A stretch of 64,000 bases of DNA from Lactuca virosa (lineage: Eukaryota > Streptophyta > Magnoliopsida > Asterales > Asteraceae): assembly GCA_928212115.1 (NCBI GenBank), contig CAKMRJ010000001.1:367232795-367296794 (forward strand), read 5' to 3'. Below the pieces are notes generated by a model. It was not told the DNA's origin and ran no database searches. It saw nothing but the letters and a program-made list of their open reading frames with translations. Below, one piece after another: positions 31,746-43,546 of this stretch. The translations under genes were made by a program, and so were the position numbers. Every line of letters starts with the position of its first letter. The first letter of the stretch is position 1.

Positions 31746-32229
31746 ATTCCTTAGGATGAATCCTTAGGAATGAGTGAGATTTGATTCTTAGGGTAAATCC
31801 TTAAGAAATAAATAAGATAATGGGGATTGGGTAATTGGGTTGATAATTTGATGTTAAAGCATAATAAATTATTTATTGTGGGTTGAAAACCCTATATGCT
31901 CACCAGGCTCCCAAAGCCTGACCCACTCAGTTTGTTTGTATCACAGGTATCGATACGAAGTTACTTTACACTGAGAGATTAAAAGAGATGTAGATCACTA
32001 GTGTAAGTGAGTGTAAGTTCTGTTTATGCTTATGTTTATGTATTGACGATGACATCCCAATGGTTTAAGTGAATAAAATACATTTCTTCAGAAATCATTT
32101 GATAATATAATTATCATGTTTTTATGGGAACAAATTCCGCAACACCTTTTAAAAGGATTACTCTGATTTTATTTTAAAAAGCATAAACGAAATCGGTATT
32201 TTCTGGCCGAGAAATTAAGGGATGTCACA

Positions 32230-33189
32230 CTTATCTTCAACCGAACATCGATTCTTAACATAAGACCGAACATTGGAAGAAGTACTTGTGAGACCGATGT
32301 GGTCTGTTGAACAAGTAGGTTGGATATAATATTTAGTGACTAAACAAGTGATGGAAATCTCAAAAACAAAAATAAACTGGATCTTTTTGGGAAGAAAAGC
32401 CTTGGTGTTAGACAATTTCATAAAAGACCACTCAAAAAATAAAAATGAGATTTCATTAGGTAACCAGTAAGATCTTGAATATAATAATTCACCGTCAATT
32501 CATTGTTGGTGTTGGATTGTGGCTTTCACTCAGCACGTGGTGTACGTATCTAAGATCACAAACACAGATTTTATGCAACCGTAAACCACAGTGGTAAAGA
32601 CCGAGAGTCTCAAGGGTTACAGTGGTGAACCGAAAGTTGATGGAGAATATAAGGAGGGTGGCTAAAGAACCGAAAGTACCTCTGCTAAAGAAATGACAAA
32701 GCAGAAAAACTCTTAACTCATTTGAGAATAGTAAGGTAGCTCTTGACTTGAGTTGATAGTAACAGCCTGATTGGGAAGAAACGATAGGTATAGATCGAAT
32801 CATTAAGGCGTTGCTCTTAGTCGTAGAGGCTTCGGTCAACACGCAGCAGCATGCTTCTAGGGACTCTTAACTAGTTCATATGGAAAGAATCGTACATGCC
32901 TTAGCTCCAAATTCTGTTATACTGGTATACTTGGGACCTAATTAAACGAACAAGGAAACAAACACACCACACAAGCAAAACAAACAAACAAACCACACAT
33001 AAAAAATAATGTTAAAAATATTTGAAGTTTAGAGATTTTCTGAAAAAATAAAATAAAAACAGAAAGAGAATATTTTTGGAATTTTTGAAGTTTTTCTGAA
33101 AAATAATAAAAACAGAAAGTAGCAAAAAAAACACTTAAAAAAATTAAAAGTATAAACAATATGTACGACCGAAACCTTATCTTTAAGAA
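32230..33189 (-). other. E1 region between pol repeats and ORF3
   Basis: No supported ORF; strongly AT-rich with repeats of TTTTTGAAGTTTTTCTGAAAAA type around 33020-33115. It corresponds to 42330-43340 in E2. Apparent ORFs are low-complexity. Confidence 0.7.
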
Positions 33190-33389
33190 AATGAAGCGAA
33201 ATAAGCCGAGCGTTCGGTTCATTTCGGTTCCTTAAAATTCTAAAGCCGAAATAGACCGAGCGTTCGGTTCATTTCGGTTCCCGAAAATTATGGAGCCGAA
33301 ATAGACCGAGCGTTAGGTTCATTTCGGTTCCCGAAAAATCCGGAACCGAAATAGACCGAGCGTTCGCTCTATTTCGCTTGTCTAAATTT
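33190..33389 (-). repeat. Four 50-bp tandem repeats after the E1 pol stop
   Basis: GAGCGTT recurs at 33208, 33258, 33308 and 33358, an exact 50-bp period. Each unit contains CCGAGCGTTCGG and ATTTCGGTTCC. The same array lies directly behind the E2 pol stop, so it is a family feature. Confidence 0.88.
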
Positions 33390-36300
33390 TTAGTGAGAGA
33401 TTTGAGGATTCGGTACCGAATCTGCTTCCATCATTCCAAGACCTTGTAAAATTTTATTGAAGCTTGCTTCAGGTAACGCCTTTGTGAATATGTCAGCCAG
33501 TTGATCAGAGGACCGAACGAAATGTACTTCCACGTTCCCATCTTCTACATGGTCCTTGATGAAATGATATCTAAGTGCAATATGCTTAGTCTTTGAGTGT
33601 TGCACTGGATTGTGACATATTCTTATTGCACTTTCTGAGTCACAATAGAGAGGAATCTTCTTCATACTCAGCCCATAATCTCTTAGTTGACTTTGAATCC
33701 ATATTACTTGAGAAGTACAGGATACTGCAGCTATATACTCAGCTTCGGCTGTTGAAAGTGACACACAGGTTTGCTTCTTGGACTGCCAGCTAACAAGTTT
33801 ACCGTCAAGGAATTGGCATCCACCTGTAGTGCTCTTTCGGTCCAGACCACATCCTCCAAGATCGGCATCAGAAAAAGCTTGAATGAAGAATCCAGATCTA
33901 GCAGGGTACCAGAGACCGAGAGAATAGGTTCGCTTCAGGTAACGGAAAATATTTTTCATTGCCACCATGTGAGGTTCTCTTGGATTAGCTTGAAACCTGG
34001 CACAATAACAAACAGAAAACATAATGTCCGGTCTACTAGCTATTAGATACATAAGGGACCCTATCATTTGTCGATATAGTGTTATCTCAACAGCAGGTTT
34101 TTCCAGAGAAGGTGTTAACTTAGTGCCAAACGCCATAGGAACCTTCACTTTCGAGTCTCCCGTCATACCAAATTTTGTTAGCAAGGTCTTTGTGTAGGCC
34201 TCTTGGTTGATAAAGATACCTTCTGGTCCCTGTCTAATATTCAAACCAAGGAAAAAATTAATCGGACCCATTGCACTCATTTCAAATTTAGTCTCCATCA
34301 ACTTCCTGAATTCAGCTGTTAAGCTAGGATTCGTGGAGCCAAAGATGATATCATCGACATAAATCTGAACTATCATTAGATGTTCGCCTTCTTTCTTTCG
34401 GAAGAAGGTTGGGTCAACCGAACCTTGCTTAAATTTCGACATTTTCAGAAAGCGAGTTAAAGTTTCATACCAGGCCCTCGGTGCTTGCTTCAAACCATAT
34501 ACAGCTTTATCCAGCACATAGCAATGATCAGGGAATTTCTCGTTCACAAACCCAGGTGGTTGCTCAACATACACCGTTTCTTCTAGTTCTCCATTCAAGA
34601 AAGCGCATTTTACATCCATTTGGAAAACTTCGAAGTTTTTATGTGCAGCATATGTCAGAAAAATTCTAACTGATTCCAACCTTGCTACTGGAGCGAAGGT
34701 TTCCTCATAATCTACCCCTTCCTCTTGGCAATATCCTTTTACCACCAACCGAGCCTTGTTTCTAATAACGTTCTCCTCTTTGTCCAATTTGTTCCTGAAG
34801 ACCCATTTCAAGCCGACCACTGAAGCGTCCTTTGGTGTGGGAATCAGCCTCCAAACTCGATTGCGTTCGAACTCATGAAGCTCATCTTGCATTGCTTGTA
34901 CCCAATCAGAATGATCAAGTGCAACATTAACTGTTTTCGGTTCAACTTTGGAGACAAACGAATTAAACATACAGAATTCAACTTTAGAGAATAATGCAGT
35001 TTGTTTCGCTTTCAATTGAGAACGAGTGAGAACTTTCTCAGATGATTCACCAATGATTTGTGCTTTGGGATGATCCTTGGTCCATTTCACTAAAGGAGGA
35101 TAATTTGGGTCATAGGCTGGATCCAATTCTGCATTTACTTCCTCTTCAAGTTCTGATTGATCACCTTCGTCAGTTGTATCTTTCTTTCTCCCCCTTGACT
35201 GGCGAAGTGTAACCTGTGTCAGGATCAAAGTTTGCATTCTCTGTGGGAGTCGGATTCTCCCCCTCGATTGGACTATTATTGGGTGGGTTTGGAGTTGTAT
35301 GCTCCCCCTCGCATGTTCCTTTATGAGTTGGGGATGGAATTGGATTCTCCCCCTCGAAAGACGTTTCGGTTGTCTTTGGTACTGATGAACTCTCCCCCTT
35401 GAAGAGTCAGTGGAGGGTTGATCACCTGTCGGTTTAGGAGGTTCACTATCCATTTCTTTAGCAGCTTCATCTATGATCTTTTTGAGATTGTCGATTTTGT
35501 TGTCTGATGTTGTCGCCTCTGAGTGAGCTGCTTTCTCTGGTTCATCAAATAGTCGAATGTACTCTTCAAACAAGTTAGATATTGGAATCGAGACTTGTCC
35601 TGATTCAGGAAATATTTCTCCTAAGGCACTTTCGCTCCTTTGAACTTTCTTCATGTAATTATCATCAAAGGTTACGTAATATGTTTCTTCAATTCGTTTG
35701 GAGCGTTTGTTCAGAACTCTGTATGCTTTTGAAGTGAGTGAATAACCAAGGAAAATTCCCTCATCTGCTTTGACGTCAAACTTGTTTCGGTTCTCCTTTG
35801 AATTAAAGATGAAACACCTTGAACCGAACATGTGGAAAAATTTGACGTTGGGCTTTCGATTGTTTAAGATCTCATATGGAGTGATTGAGAATCTTTTGTT
35901 GAGCAATGATCGGTTCTGAGTGTAACATGCGGTTGCAACTGCATCAGCCCAAAAGTATAATGGAAGAGAAGCGAAGCTTAGCATGGTTCTGGTTTCTTCA
36001 CATAAAGAACGGTTTCGTCTTTCAACAATCCCATTCTGTTGTGGAGTATAAGGGGCCGAAAAGTTGTGAGATATCCCCTTGTCAGCCAGAAAATCCTCAA
36101 AATCTTTATTCTTGAATTCCAGCCCATTGTCGCCCCTTATATTCCTCACCAGCTTTCGCAGTTGTACTTCCACTTGCTTGATGAACGTCTTCAGTTTAGG
36201 AGTAGCATCTGATTTCTGTTTAAGGAAGAAAACCCAGGTGAAGCGTGAAAAATCATCTATAATGACAAGAATAAACTTACTACCACCAAAAGCTTTCGAT

Positions 36301-36963
36301 AGCCGAAGGTCCACACAAGTCAATATGCAGAAGTTCAAGAGCTTCAACAATCTTTGTATTGATTCGTGTAGGATGGCTTTTGCTGCTTTGTTTTCCCATC
36401 TCACATGCTGCACACAGATGATCCTTGTCAAACTTGAGGAGAGGAAGGCCTCGGACGTCATCACCAAGCACCAACTTATTAATATCTTTGAAGTTCAGGT
36501 GCGATAAACGTCGATGCCACAACCAGCTTTCATCAGTGTTTGCCTTTGAAAGTAGACATATTGCTGGTTTTCCTCGAATTGGGTTGAGATTTAAATGATA
36601 CATCTCTCCCTTGCGCTCAGACTTCAACAGAACCTTTTTGGATTGCTTCTCAATTATTTCAGAGCCCTCATCATCAAATGAAACCTTCAAACCTGTTCCC
36701 ACAACTAATTGTGACACACTAATGAGGTTATGCTGCAATCCTTCCACATACGCAACTTTTCGAATCGAGAAGTCTCCGTTGGTTATCATACCATATCCTT
36801 TGATTGTTCCATACGAGTTGTTGCCATACTTGACACATCCACCATCCTTTAGGGACCGAAACTCCCTCAGCTCTTCCTTCCTTCCTGTCATGTGACGCGA
36901 GCAGCCACTATCTATATACCATTCATCATCGAACTGCTCGTCACGTATCACCTGCAAATTCAA
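33390..36963 (-). pseudogene. pol: E1 pol: protease, integrase, RT, RNase H
   Basis: Minus strand. Protease active site WYIDSGCSRHMTG near 36915; GAG-pre-integrase ([18 protein letters not shown]); integrase with [16 protein letters not shown] and [10 protein letters not shown]; an acidic or Arg-rich linker; RT with [21 protein letters not shown] and the catalytic [10 protein letters not shown]; RNase H with [14 protein letters not shown] and [11 protein letters not shown]. The only break is a one-base insertion near 36290 within integrase, after which the frame runs without a stop to 33390. Relative to E2 the integrase-RT linker (about 35170-35430) is read in a different phase, between two compensating indels, so RT itself is unaffected. 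Best preserved RT in the window. Confidence 0.9.
35186..35402 (-). other. Five purine tracts (GGGGGAGA-like) in the E1 pol linker
   Basis: CTCCCCCT on the plus strand recurs near 35188, 35257, 35302, 35347 and 35391, i.e. AGGGGGAG on the coding strand, each with flanks similar to the true purine tract at 25735. The E2 linker has five counterparts (45344-45556). Confidence 0.75.
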
Positions 36964-39900
36964 GCAGATTTAGGAACCCAAAGTTTCTTGGGTCCTGGTG
37001 AGTCTTTCACAGAAAAAGGAATTGTTGTAGAAATATCAATCAAATAAGTTCTTTTTATTAAAGTGGATTGATCTTTTCTTTTGATGGTGTACACCCTGAT
37101 TTTAGTTTTATCTTGTTTAGTTTTTGGTGTATTCGATGGTGTGTTGTTAGATGGTTTTGGTGTTTTCTTTTGAGTCCTAGGGTTAGCTTTCCTTTGCTTA
37201 TCATTGGAATTAGAATCAGAATAAAGCTTGCCCTTTCCTTTGATGTCCTTCAGTGACTTTAATTTGCTTTGGGAGATGGAAGAACCGAAACTAGAATTGT
37301 GACCGAAACTTGACTTGGAACCGAAACTTGACTTGGGACCGAAACTTGACTTTCGGTTCTGACTGCCGGTGTTGGAACCGAATATAGACATTCGGTGGTT
37401 AGACTTGACGTTTTGACCGAAAGTAGACGTTCGGTTCTGTACGCTAGTTTTGGAATAGTAGGAATTTGGACTGAAATTTTCTTTTCCTTATAGCTTTTCC
37501 TTCCCTTTGTCAATTGATTCTTTCTTATGAAGTACGTAGTTGTGATTTTGAGATTGCCAATGACGTTTTCGCTCATTCAGATTTTTCATGTATCTTTGAT
37601 TTCTTTGGCGTTTCTGTTCAGCTAACTCCTTCTGAGATTTGTGGATATTGAAGCTAGCCTTTGGCTTTGTCTTTTGAGTTTCGGTTGTCTTAGTTGGAAC
37701 ATTCGTTCATTCATTGGTTCTTCAGGGATTTCTTTTGTTCCAGTTGTGCTTGGTTTGTCGAAACTCGAGGGTTTGTTGATGGGTTCAGCAACGTATCTTC
37801 GTTTAACCCTCCATGAAGTTTTCTCAGATAAGCCTATAGTTTCGTCTGCGTTGTCAATAGGGGCTGACCAGAAGTAATCGTCGCACCCTTCTGCATTGTC
37901 TTCGTCGACCAAGATTTTTAACTCTGCCGTTTGTTTTGCAGTTATCCTTGTAACAGCATAGACTTGATTCGGCACAGTTTGAACCTTTTGATAAACCATA
38001 GCTTTCTCTTTGAGTTTCGGTGGCTTGTCTTTTGACAGGCGAGCGAATTCAACCGAATTTTCAGATATGAGAGGTTTCTCATTCTCAGTTTCGCTCTTCA
38101 TAAACTCTGAGCAATCAACCACGTCTTCGACTGAGATTTCGCTCATCTCACTTTCCTCATCAAATTCAGACGTATTTTCTATGTTCATTTTATTTTCAGA
38201 AAGCAATTTGGCATTAGATGAGTCAAACGATTGAATCGTTTCGGACTTAATTTTTAACCTATCATTTTCATCTAACAGATTTTTAAGCATACATTTATGT
38301 TCCTTAGAGTCGATGAATGTTTCTATTTTGTCCAGTCCGATTTTGTAATGGTTGGATGTCTCTTCTGAGGATACAATAGATTCACATTCAGCGATGACTT
38401 CATCATCCTTAAATTCAAGGAATGGTAAAATCATTTTATGAATCTTTTTCCCTATTTCACAATTTCAATGCAATTGAGTAATATTATTATATAAGCGCTT
38501 AGCAATTAAACAAAAAACATTCCTTTGTTTCAAAAAATTTATATTGTCTCGTTGTAAATAAATATTTTCATCTCTAGCCCTATTTAACTCCTTCTCCTTC
38601 AGCTCAATCCACATCCTTCTCTCCTCACTTTTTGAAAACACCCTGCTGAGTTGGTCAGTTAGGTTAGAATTCGCTAAGCGAGTTTGCATGAGACTACCAC
38701 TTAAGTTAGAAAATTTAAATTTTAATTCATTTAATTCTTCTTCATATTTTGTTACTGGAATTTTAAGTGATTCAAGGATTGATTGTACCTTTTTGATCAG
38801 CCGATCACAGTCGTTGATCTTCTCGCTCACGGGCTTGGCTGTAAAGCATTTGTCCTCAGTTAGGTTCGGCTCCTTTCTTGTACTTTCGGTTGATCCACCA
38901 GCTGTGACCATCAAACATCTTCCAGCCGAAACTGCATCCTTTGCCACATAAGCTCTTCCATGAGTGGGCTTTCTCACCTCTTCATCTTCAGAATCGGTTG
39001 ACCAAACTTCAACACCACCCAACTCATCTTCATCTACATTCTCCTGCACAATCAAGGAATTTATAGAACTGTTAGTTGCCTTCATTTCCTTGATCTCTTC
39101 CAACTTGCGCATGTAGTACGCCTCATCATTTTCACCATCTCTTTTCTCAGCCATTTTCCTTAGCATGCAATCTTTGGCAAAGTGGTTCTTGTCGTGACAG
39201 TAATTGCAGTCGAACCCAGAGTCTCCTGTTAGCTTGCTTTCCTTCTTGTCTTCATCCTTTTGAGAAGAATTCTTCGCTTCATCCTTCACCTTCTCAGAAC
39301 TGTAACTTCCCTGCCAGTTTCGGTTCTTATTGACAGAAATTTTCTTCGTGCAAACTTCTTTGGATTGGTGACCATCATTGCATACTCTTCGCTTGTAAGG
39401 TCACACTCAGACATATCCAACTCCTCTTCCTCTTCTGTAATACTTTTTCCTTTTGAGACAAGGGCCAGTGATCCCACACCCGAAACTACCTTCGCTTCTT
39501 TGGTTACCACACTTTCATGGGACTTAAGTATTCCCACAAGTTTCGCCAGTGATTAAGATTTAAACTGTTCATGTGCTTTCACTGTTGAGACCACAGCCAT
39601 CCATTCTGGTCTCAGACCGTTCATGAAGGTTACCTTCTGCTCGATCAACTTTCTTTCTATTCCATGCTTGATCATCTTACTTAGGAGATGATTGAACCGA
39701 TCGAAAGTTTGAATCAGTTTTTCTTCTGGATTCTGTTCGAAAACTCCAAATTCTGAGAGCAGCAAGGTTTGAATGGAGTCTTCTAGATCTTCATCGGTTG
39801 AGTAAAGTTCTTTCAACCTATCCCACATTTCTTTGGCCGTCGTGCATGAACCAACTAACCGAAAAGTGTCAGATTGCAAGGCGAACCTGATCATTCTCAT

Positions 39901-40200
39901 GGCCTTCACATTACACAGCAACTTGTCCTTCTCATCCTGTGGCATCTTGTCTTCGTCCGCCACCAGCTTGTTATATTCTTTTTGGGTCTTGACAGTCGTG
40001 TTCATTCCTGAGTGAACAAACGGCCCAAGCGTGATAGCTTCCCAGATGAGATATCCATTATCTTCAGATCCAACCACGTAATCTTCAAAGTGATATGCCC
40101 ATACTTCATAGTCTTGAGTGTAAAGAATGGGAATCCTTGTAGTGGGTCCAATGCTGTTAGAGATGTTCATGGGATTCGTTTGAGAATCTTCGTGAGACAT
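36964..40200 (-). pseudogene. gag: E1 gag and gag-pol spacer
   Basis: Start ATG at 40200 (MSHEDSQTNPMN). UBN2-type Gag domain over the first 215 residues (YEVWAYHFEDY, EMWDRLKELYS, FDRFNHLLSKM). In-frame TAA at 39553-39555, frameshift near 39350, CCHC knuckle CNYCHDKNHFAKDC near 39208-39167, in-frame TGA at 38465-38467, then a long Glu/Ser/Lys-rich spacer with coiled-coil character, and further shifts near 37620 and 37570-37400 within a region of SFGxKSSFG repeats before protease. A large Gag with a long spacer is typical of Sireviruses. This copy cannot make full Gag. Confidence 0.85.
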
Positions 40201-40357
40201 GGTGAGCCGCTAGAATCAGACCTGTAAACTTGAGATTAGGGTTTTATCAAACACAGGAACTGCCGTCGACAGGAAGAAGACGGCTTCTATATATTCGATA
40301 AAAGCAGAAACCCTAAAGAATTCTTAACACAGAAGGAATGTGTATTGATTACACAGT

Positions 40358-40374
40358 CTCCTGCTCTGATACCA
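40358..40374 (-). other. E1 primer binding site
   Basis: Minus strand TGGTATCAGAGCAGGAG, two bases inside the 5' LTR end; complementary to the 3' end of initiator tRNA-Met, as usual for copia elements. Confidence 0.9.
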
Positions 40375-40376
40375 AT

Positions 40377-40691
40377 TGTTAGAACAAGGTTCTATTAGGA
40401 TCGATAGATTCTATGCAGGCAAACAATTGAGAACGAACTATGAACACAAGAATGACTTTGAATATGTCGTATGATTAAAAACTTCAACACCTCAGAAGAG
40501 CTCGATTAAGAACTTCGACTGTAGAGGTGTTTTAGGGTTACAGAATAATAATCAATAATCAAGAACGTTAACCTTTTAATGCATACATGCATGTATTATT
40601 TATAGTCTAACCCTACTAGCTAATCATGGATGGATAGGCCCAATCCGGATACAAAATACAAGCCCATGACGCAACACAATAAGACCCAACA
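40377..40691 (-). repeat. E1 5' LTR
   Basis: 315 bp, plus strand TGTTAGAACAAGG..GACCCAACA. Nearly identical to 25421-25734. Followed on the right by ACTCT (40692-40696), the putative target duplication, and by E2 ORF3 coding sequence. Confidence 0.93.
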
Positions 40692-41722
40692 ACTCTCTTT
40701 GGAGCCGAAAAATCACCCTTTTCAGCCTTTCGCTTTTTAGACTTAACAGGCTTAGATGAAGGACCTTCGGTTGTCACTTTCTTGGTATTTGCCCTTTTTC
40801 CTCGGTTGGCTGGCTTCTCCACAGCCTCTAAAGCAGCTTGTTGTTCATGATTCAGTTCTCTCGGTCCTTTGAGAGGAAGCTTTCGGTAGTCAGCCATCAC
40901 TTTACTTTCGGTTGACACACACCTGTACATCGTTTCAGGTATTGAACCATTGTGGGAGAACTTTGTGGCATCAGAGAAGATGATCTTCTTCGTATGAAAA
41001 GTAGCCACAGAAGAGACCAATGCATCTTTCATGACTGGAATCTGCAAAGTGTCAATGGCCCTTCGGGTGATGATGGTCCAGAAACGATCAAAAGAAATCT
41101 CAGAATGTCTCGTCGAAGTGTTGAGACTTTGCACCAATTACGACCAAATAATTGACCCGTAATCGAGATTAATGTCATTGTAGAGACCATAGAGAATGGT
41201 CAGAAAACTCTTACTGGTACCATCTGACCCAGCAACCCTCTCCGCTAAACCCTTGTTGAGAAGAGTAAGCAACCCATTCCATTGTGGCGGAAAACACGAT
41301 TTCTTAATCTTCGTCACTATGGTAAGAACATCAGTGTACCCCATCTCATAAAGCATCGTAAACAGTTGGGTTGTGGTGACGAAAGCAGGAGAGATAACAG
41401 AGGCATCGACAGCAAGATTTAACAGGGAACATAATCGCCCTTTCGAAATTGATGCCTTGTGAGAGAAGATTTGAAAGTAGATCCTCTCCTTGTTCTTGTC
41501 ATGGGATGCAGTAGAATAGACTTGGGATAGTAGAGACATTGGGACAGATTCCACCTGTGTGAGTGCGATAACTAGATGAGAGTATTTGAGGCATTCGACA
41601 ACTTGGAGCATGTATGAATCATACAGAAAGGGGTTCAGCTGAATGATCATGTTTTGATTGGGTTTGATCACGAGCAATGAAGACGAAGCAGTTTGATCTT
41701 GAACAGATGAGGAATCTGCCAT
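40692..41722 (-). pseudogene. E2 ORF3, N-terminal part
   Basis: Start ATG 41722 (MADSSSVQDQ). Same protein as E1 ORF3 (shared LNPFLYD, VVECLKYS, ALTQVESVPMSLLSQVY, IYFQIFSHKASISKGR). One in-frame TAA at 41138-41140; otherwise open to 40692, where E1 is inserted within the basic segment (KGDFSAPKR). The protein continues at 25420. Strong conservation of the N-terminal domain between E1 and E2 suggests it was under selection when the elements were active. Confidence 0.85.
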
Positions 41723-43344
41723 TGTTGATGCAAGGAAGAAGATGAACAGTTGCAGATCGCCTTGTGTATTGAGAGAGTTTGAAAAAGGTAAGAAGGTACA
41801 CTTTGTGCGAGAAACCCTTTATATACCGTAGCCAGGAGAGAGAAAATATCGTCGTGATGATGATACGATCACTGAAACGTCGCCTGAAAAAGCACAATGT
41901 GACAGCTTGGTTTCCCCAGATAGACGTCAGCAAGCATGGGTTTAGAAACCGTTCAAAATTCACGCGCCCAAAATCTTATCCACATATCGTCTTTTCAAAT
42001 TCACTTTCGCTCCAGATAATAAAATAACCATTGTCGCGCCAAAAATAAACTTTAAACGAGCCATAAGGAACATCAATCAGAATTATGGAAAATCACAAAG
42101 TATTTTCGTGTAAAAGTGTGCGAAAGATAAAGAAATAAAGCAAAATGTGTATTAGATGTGAGTGATGTCTTTAATAAGACATAAAGCAGATGATTCCGGG
42201 CAAGAATCTCTTCCTTCAAAGTCAAGAGAGACTTGAAGTGCTTGCGTGGTTCCCCGAGAAAATACGATCGAGTGTTTGTAAAGAAACAGCGAAAGGCTTC
42301 TTTTAAATAATAGTCTAAAGGGTGGCTTATCTTCAACCGAACATCGATTCTTAACATAAGACCGAACGTTGGATGAATTACTTGTGAGACCGATGTGGTC
42401 TGTTGAACAAGTAGGTTGGCTATAATGTGTTATGACTAAAGATGTTATAAAAATCGCAAAAACAAAAACAAACTGGATCTTTTTGGGAAGAAATGCCTTG
42501 GTGTTTGACAATTTCATAAAAGACCACTCAAAAATAAAATGAGATTTCATTAGGTAATAAGTAAGATCTTGAATATAAATATTCACCGTCAATTCATTGT
42601 TGGTGTTGGATTTTGGGTCTCACTTAGCACGTGGTGTACGCATCTAAGATCATAAACACAGATTTTATGCAACCATAAACCTCAGTGGTAATATCTAAGA
42701 GTCTCAAGGGTTACCGTGGTGAAACGAAAGTTGATGGAGAATGTAAAAGGAGGTGGTTAAGGAACCGAAAGTACCTCTGCTGTATAAACGTGACAAAGCA
42801 GAAAACTCTTAACTCATTTGAAAAGAGTAAGGTAGCTCTTGACTTGAGTGGATTTATCATCCTGATTGGGAAGAAACGATAGGTATAGATCGAATCATTA
42901 AGGCCTTGCTCCTAGTCTTAGAGGCTTCGGTCTACATGCAGCAGCATGCTTCTAGGGACACTTAACTAGTTCATATCAAAATAATCATACCTGCCCTAGC
43001 TCCAATTTATTTTGCAATGATGTACTTAGTACCTAGCAAAGAGAATAAAAAAACAAACCACACAAACAAAACAAAACAAAACAAAACAAAACAAAACAAA
43101 ACAAAAAAAAAACTTTTGGAAAAATATTTTTGGATTTTTGAAATTTCTGAAAAATAAAATAAAAAAAAACAGAAAAAGAAAATATTTTTGGATTTTTGAA
43201 GTTTCTGAAAAATAATAAAAACAGAAAAATAAAATAAATGAAATCAATACGAAACACTCTTGAAATAAAAATTTAAGAGAAAATAGAGTAAGAAATAGAC
43301 TTAAAAATGAGTTTACAAAATATTCAGTCGAAACCAAACCTTAA
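41723..43344 (-). other. E2 region between pol repeats and ORF3
   Basis: No supported ORF. It holds the empty site of E8 near 42325-42335, an (AAAAC)n microsatellite at about 43063-43107, and AT-rich TTTTTGAAATTTCTGAAAAA-like repeats at 43130-43220. Parallel to 29177-29744 plus 32230-33189 in E1. Confidence 0.7.
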
Positions 43345-43546
43345 AAGAATGAAGCGAAATAAGTCGAGCGTTCGGTTCATTTCGGTTCCTTAAAATTCCG
43401 GAGCCGAAATAGACCGAGCGTTCGGTTCATTTTGGTTCCCGAAAATTATGGAGCCAAAATAGACCGATCGTTCGGTTCATTTCAGTTCCCGAAAAATCCG
43501 GAACCGAAATAGACCGAGCGTTCCCTCTATTTCGCTTGTCTAATTT
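43345..43546 (-). repeat. Four 50-bp tandem repeats after the E2 pol stop
   Basis: Same array as at 33190-33389; GAGCG recurs at 43366, 43416 and on with a 50-bp step. A few copies have point changes (GATCGTT, ATTTTGG). Confidence 0.85.

Larger units (their letters stand above)
29750..32229 (+). repeat. E8: solo LTR (2,480 bp) inserted in E1
   Basis: Starts TGTAATGCCCG and ends GGGATGTCACA. It is flanked by a perfect 5-bp duplication CTTAT at 29745-29749 and 32230-32234. The unoccupied site is visible in E2 near 42325-42335 (GGCTTATCTTCAACC), where the two flanks are continuous. It contains a TATA box, a GC-rich block with palindromes (30570-30960) and a 37-bp minisatellite (31480-31745). 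No gag, PBS or purine tract, so the internal region was lost by LTR-LTR recombination. ORFs on the minus strand at 30364-31156 are GC-rich chance ORFs. Confidence 0.93.
25421..40691 (-). mobile_element. E1: Sirevirus-type Ty1/copia element with third ORF, carrying solo LTR E8
   Basis: Complete element on the minus strand: 5' LTR 40377-40691, PBS 40358-40374, gag and pol 40200-33390, tandem 50-bp repeats, inter-ORF region, ORF3 29176-25767, purine tract 25735-25751, 3' LTR 25421-25734. The two LTRs differ by about five substitutions and one indel by eye. The 5-bp flanks ACTTT and ACTCT differ at one base and are taken as the target duplication. RT box [10 protein letters not shown] is typical of Sireviruses. 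Without E8 the element is about 12.8 kb. Several frameshifts and stops mean it is not fully coding, but it is the best preserved one here. Confidence 0.9.

Noticed and set aside
40358..40374. tRNA-like sequence
   Set aside because: Only the short 3'-end complement of initiator tRNA is present; it is a primer binding site, not a tRNA gene.
43026..43337. Phe/Leu-rich ORF suggesting a membrane protein
   Set aside because: Translation of an AT-rich stretch and an (AAAAC)n microsatellite between pol and ORF3 of E2.
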